Positions 5,742 to 7,881 of a stretch of DNA of 7,881 bases are shown piece by piece. The stretch's first letter is position 1; the number at the start of each line of letters is the position of its first letter. Made by a program: the position numbers and the translations under genes. The notes beneath the pieces are model-generated. The model searched no databases, was not told the DNA's origin, and worked only from the letters and a program-made list of their open reading frames with translations. This DNA comes from Firmicutes bacterium UBA4874 (lineage in GTDB: Bacteria; Bacillota; Clostridia; Caldicoprobacterales; DTU083): contig DHDO01000067.1 in NCBI GenBank assembly GCA_002399435.1, positions 15,233 to 23,113 of the forward strand, given 5' to 3'.

Positions 5742-5948
5742 AAAAAGGGCCCGAAAAAATGATCCATTCTGTAAAACAATGCTGAAACTAAATCAATATG
5801 GAAGGGGTGATACACAATAACCCGTCCGAATTTGCTTAGCCGATGTCATGACCATCTCAAGCCCTTGTGAAGTTATTGTACCCAAGTAGCCGGAATTTAG
5901 CAGTGAAATATATGCTAAAGACTTGCCGCTCTGCCTATAAAGGAATTT
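5742..5948. other. Non-coding stretch downstream of rhaB with nested inverted repeats
   Basis: I see no credible gene here. Within it, ACAATAAC (5814-5821) pairs with GTTATTGT (5872-5879), enclosing 50 bases that hold smaller pairings (GATG/CATC around a 7-base loop). TTTAGCA (5896-5902) pairs with TGCTAAA (5913-5919) around a 10-base loop. CCGAATTTGC (5826-5835) and CCGGAATTTAGC (5890-5901) form an imperfect direct repeat. An imperfect hairpin, AAAGGA/TCCTTT (5939-5961), overlaps the rhaB stop. The nested arrangement resembles a structured RNA or the end of a small IS200/IS605-type element whose transposase is absent. Neither identity is established; it may be only the rhaB 3' untranslated region. 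Confidence 0.35.
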
Positions 5949-7448
5949 TCAGGAATCCTTTCTGTCTGATTCCTCCGACAGCAGCTTTGTGAATTTAGAG
6001 TACGCTTCCTCCCAAACATCGGTTTCTGTCGGCAAATAATTCTTCGTCGGAAAAGAGTCTTTCACAACCTGACGGATCTCATTCTGATCCCGGACTTCAC
6101 CCAGCGCCATTGCCTGAACCATCAGATTTCCGATGGCCGTCGCCTCCGTCGGCCCGCAAATTACCGGTTTGCCCAGCGCATTGGCTGTAAATTGATTCAG
6201 CAGCCGGTTTTTGGTGCCTCCGCCAACGATGTGCAGGACATCCAGCGATTTGCCCAGTATGGCTTCCAGCCGCTTGAAGGACCATCTGTACTTCAGGGCA
6301 AGACTTTCATAGACACACCGGAGTATCCCGCCTTTGTCCCGCGGTACCTGCTGTCCCGTCTGGCGACAGTACCGCTGTACTTTTGCAGGCATGTCCCCGG
6401 CATGATAAAACAATCCGGCATCCGGATCGATCACAGACTGGAACGGAGCACTGGATTCCGCCAGACGTACCATGTCGTCAAAACTGTAGTGCTCTCCATT
6501 CCGGTCCCATTCCCTTTTGCATTCCTGTATAATCCAAAGGCCCATAATATTCTTCAGCAAGCGATATCTTCCGCCTACGCATCCTTCGTTGGTATAATTC
6601 CATTTCAATGTGTCTTCATTGATAACCGGCCGGTCTGTTTCCACTCCCATCAGGGACCAGGTCCCACTGCTGAGAAAGGCAAAACTTCCTTCCGAAGCAG
6701 GGACAGCCGCGACCGCAGATCCGGTATCGTGGGTGGCCACCGCGATCAGCGGCACCTCTTCCATTCCGAGCTGAGATGCAAGCTTCTTATCTATCTTTCC
6801 CCGTTTGGTCCCCGGAACATCCAAATCCGTCAGATAGTGATCCGGAATATCCAGTTTCTTCAGCAGCGGTCTGTCCCAATTGCCGCTGTTCGCATCCAGA
6901 AGCTGACTGGTTGTTGCTTCGGTAAACTCCGTCTTCTTCTCTCCTGTCAGAAAATAACTGAGAAGATCCGGGATAAAAAGCATGGCAGAAGCTTTCTCCA
7001 GAAGGTCCGGATTGGAGAGCCGGACAGAAAGGAGCTGATACAAGGTATTGAAAGATTGAAAGGCAATACCGGTACGCTCATATATTTCCTCTTTGGAAAC
7101 CTTTTGGAAGGCTTTTTCAGGAATGCCGTCCGTACGGACATCACGATAATGATATGGATTGCCCATCAACTGTCCTGAACGATCCAACAGACCAAAATCC
7201 ACACCCCAGGTATCAATTCCCACAGACGCAATGTCTCCTGCCTCCTGGCTGGAGAATTTCAGCAGGCCCTGGCAGATTTCCCGGTACAATCGAAGAATAT
7301 CCCAGTAAGTGTGACCGGTGAGTTCCACCGGATCGTTGGAAAAGCGATGGCATTCCTTCATCTCAAGCCGCCTGCCGTTGAAACAACCGATCATGGCCCT
7401 GCCGCTGCTGGCACCCAGGTCAAATGCAATCATGCTCTGCTTTTTCAT
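5949..7448 (-). CDS. rhaB: Rhamnulokinase
   Basis: The 499-residue cytoplasmic FGGY-family kinase phosphorylates L-rhamnulose to L-rhamnulose-1-phosphate with ATP, the second step of L-rhamnose breakdown. Motifs are DLGASSGRAMIG near the N-terminus (10-21), VGIDTWGVDFGLLD (76-89), ATHDTGSAVAAVP (238-250) with Asp241 as the predicted catalytic base, SSGTWSLMG (260-268), HIVGGGTKNRLLNQFTAN (406-423) and GPTEATAIGN (432-441). DTWGVDFGLLD and NTLYQL are typical of rhamnulokinase as opposed to glycerol or xylulose kinase. Length is normal. The ATG at 7448 follows GGGGAGG (7462-7456) with 7 bases of spacing. No other rhamnose gene is in view. The leader is strongly purine-rich and I see no good promoter in the 115 bases up to yfbR, so the two may be co-transcribed. 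Confidence 0.95.
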   Translation of the reverse strand: MKKQSMIAFDLGASSGRAMIGCFNGRRLEMKECHRFSNDPVELTGHTYWDILRLYREICQGLLKFSSQEAGDIASVGIDTWGVDFGLLDRSGQLMGNPYHYRDVRTDGIPEKAFQKVSKEEIYERTGIAFQSFNTLYQLLSVRLSNPDLLEKASAMLFIPDLLSYFLTGEKKTEFTEATTSQLLDANSGNWDRPLLKKLDIPDHYLTDLDVPGTKRGKIDKKLASQLGMEEVPLIAVATHDTGSAVAAVPASEGSFAFLSSGTWSLMGVETDRPVINEDTLKWNYTNEGCVGGRYRLLKNIMGLWIIQECKREWDRNGEHYSFDDMVRLAESSAPFQSVIDPDAGLFYHAGDMPAKVQRYCRQTGQQVPRDKGGILRCVYESLALKYRWSFKRLEAILGKSLDVLHIVGGGTKNRLLNQFTANALGKPVICGPTEATAIGNLMVQAMALGEVRDQNEIRQVVKDSFPTKNYLPTETDVWEEAYSKFTKLLSEESDRKDS

Positions 7449-7563
7449 TGCATAACCTCCCCTATCCTTTCCGCTTCTTTATTGTTTCATGATTCTTTTT
7501 TGCTTTCTTTCCCATTCGTCTTCATTCTATGCCGCTGTGAAGCAATGAAGCAGTCCGGGAGGA
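7449..7563. other. yfbR-rhaB intergenic region with purine-rich rhaB leader
   Basis: On the minus strand about 70 bases (roughly 7525-7456) are almost all A and G, ending in the rhaB RBS. A near-repeat GCTTCATTGCTTCA lies just after the yfbR stop. No convincing -35/-10 pair, operator or terminator was found. Confidence 0.4.
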
Positions 7564-7881
7564 TCAGTTCAATTCATCCAGAGTCAGCTGAAAACTGGGC
7601 AGAAACTGCTCCATAAAGTAGGACACCTCCGGGTGATCCACCTTCATCTGTTCCAGTTCCCGGTAAATGGTCCGTTCTGCCCTGGAAAACTCCTTATTGC
7701 CGGCTTTCAGCTCCTCCAGGCATTTCAGATAGGCACAAAGTTTGTCCGCCTCCTTGACAATCCTCCAATGCTCCTGATCCTCCGGGATCGGAAACAGCAC
7801 CGATTTATACTCCGGCTGCAATTCCCCGGGCAGCATGGCCAGCAGCCTTTTATTCGCCACTTTTTCAATATCCTTATATGC
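7564..7881 (-). CDS. YfbR-like HD-domain 5'-deoxynucleotidase, 5' end missing
   Basis: The frame is open to the window edge; the GTG at 7860 is internal, preceded by AYKDIEK. The 105 visible residues match the C-terminal part of YfbR-type proteins, which dephosphorylate deoxynucleoside monophosphates and help set dNTP pools. Recognisable features are LLAMLPGELQPEYKSVL, the conserved helix VKEADKLCAYLKCLEELKAG with its adjacent NKEF, and the terminal SFQLTLDELN. The metal-binding H...HD...D residues of the HD domain lie upstream and cannot be checked. The gene is on the same strand as rhaB, 115 bases ahead of it, with only a weak hairpin and no clear terminator between. Identification rests on the C-terminal signature alone. 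Confidence 0.8.
   Translation of the reverse strand, partial: AYKDIEKVANKRLLAMLPGELQPEYKSVLFPIPEDQEHWRIVKEADKLCAYLKCLEELKAGNKEFSRAERTIYRELEQMKVDHPEVSYFMEQFLPSFQLTLDELN

Noticed and set aside
5811..5948. Riboswitch ahead of a gene
   Set aside because: No gene starts in the right direction after it: on the plus strand it runs antisense into rhaB and on the minus strand it follows rhaB. No known aptamer consensus was recognised.
6192..7178. 328-codon frame antisense to rhaB
   Set aside because: Shadow of rhaB, whose FGGY-kinase motifs are complete.

Overview
The window looks like chromosomal DNA from a Gram-positive Firmicute of the class Clostridia, probably a Lachnospiraceae-like gut bacterium. 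The evidence is a lipoteichoic-acid-synthase-type enzyme, a PepF oligopeptidase, an SfsA protein, a YfbR-type nucleotidase, RBSs of the AAGGAGG class, sigma-A-type promoters, intrinsic terminators and CCA-encoding tRNA genes. The family assignment is inference from protein style; the phylum is much safer. I see no phage, complete insertion sequence, CRISPR array or defence locus. The region is mostly housekeeping, with one unexplained structured intergenic element.

Layout. 1-1340 (+): the 3' part of an LtaS-like polyglycerolphosphate synthase, cut by the window edge. 1390-1441: a hairpin terminator shared with the convergent pepF gene. 1487-3289 (-): complete oligoendopeptidase F. 3290-3486: a divergent promoter region whose two -35 boxes seem to overlap. 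3487-3978 (+): a small predicted lipoprotein of unknown function. Its last 23 bases overlap the end of the convergent gene at 3956-4417 (-), a two-helix membrane protein of unknown function with its own extended -10 promoter. 4562-5254 (-): sfsA, starting at TTG behind a short direct repeat. 5424-5693 (-): a compact tRNA-Val(GAC) and initiator tRNA-fMet unit with a perfect consensus promoter, a leader hairpin and a strong terminator. 5707-5948: non-coding DNA downstream of rhaB with a probable terminator and a set of inverted repeats (5811-5919). 5949-7448 (-): rhaB, rhamnulokinase. 7564-7881 (-): the C-terminal part of a YfbR-like HD-domain 5'-deoxynucleotidase, cut by the window edge.

How the genes relate. 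No multi-gene pathway is visible. LtaS belongs to envelope polymer synthesis, PepF to cytoplasmic peptide turnover, RhaB to L-rhamnose catabolism (no rhaA, rhaD or transporter is present in the window), YfbR to nucleotide pools, and SfsA is a conserved nuclease-fold protein of uncertain role. Most genes appear to be transcribed singly. The tRNA pair is the one clear co-transcribed unit, and yfbR-rhaB could be another.

The most unusual points are a serine where LtaS has its catalytic threonine, a U-U mismatch in the T-stem of the initiator tRNA, a hairpin filling the tRNA leader, and the structured element downstream of rhaB. None of them amounts to a clearly new system on sequence reading alone.
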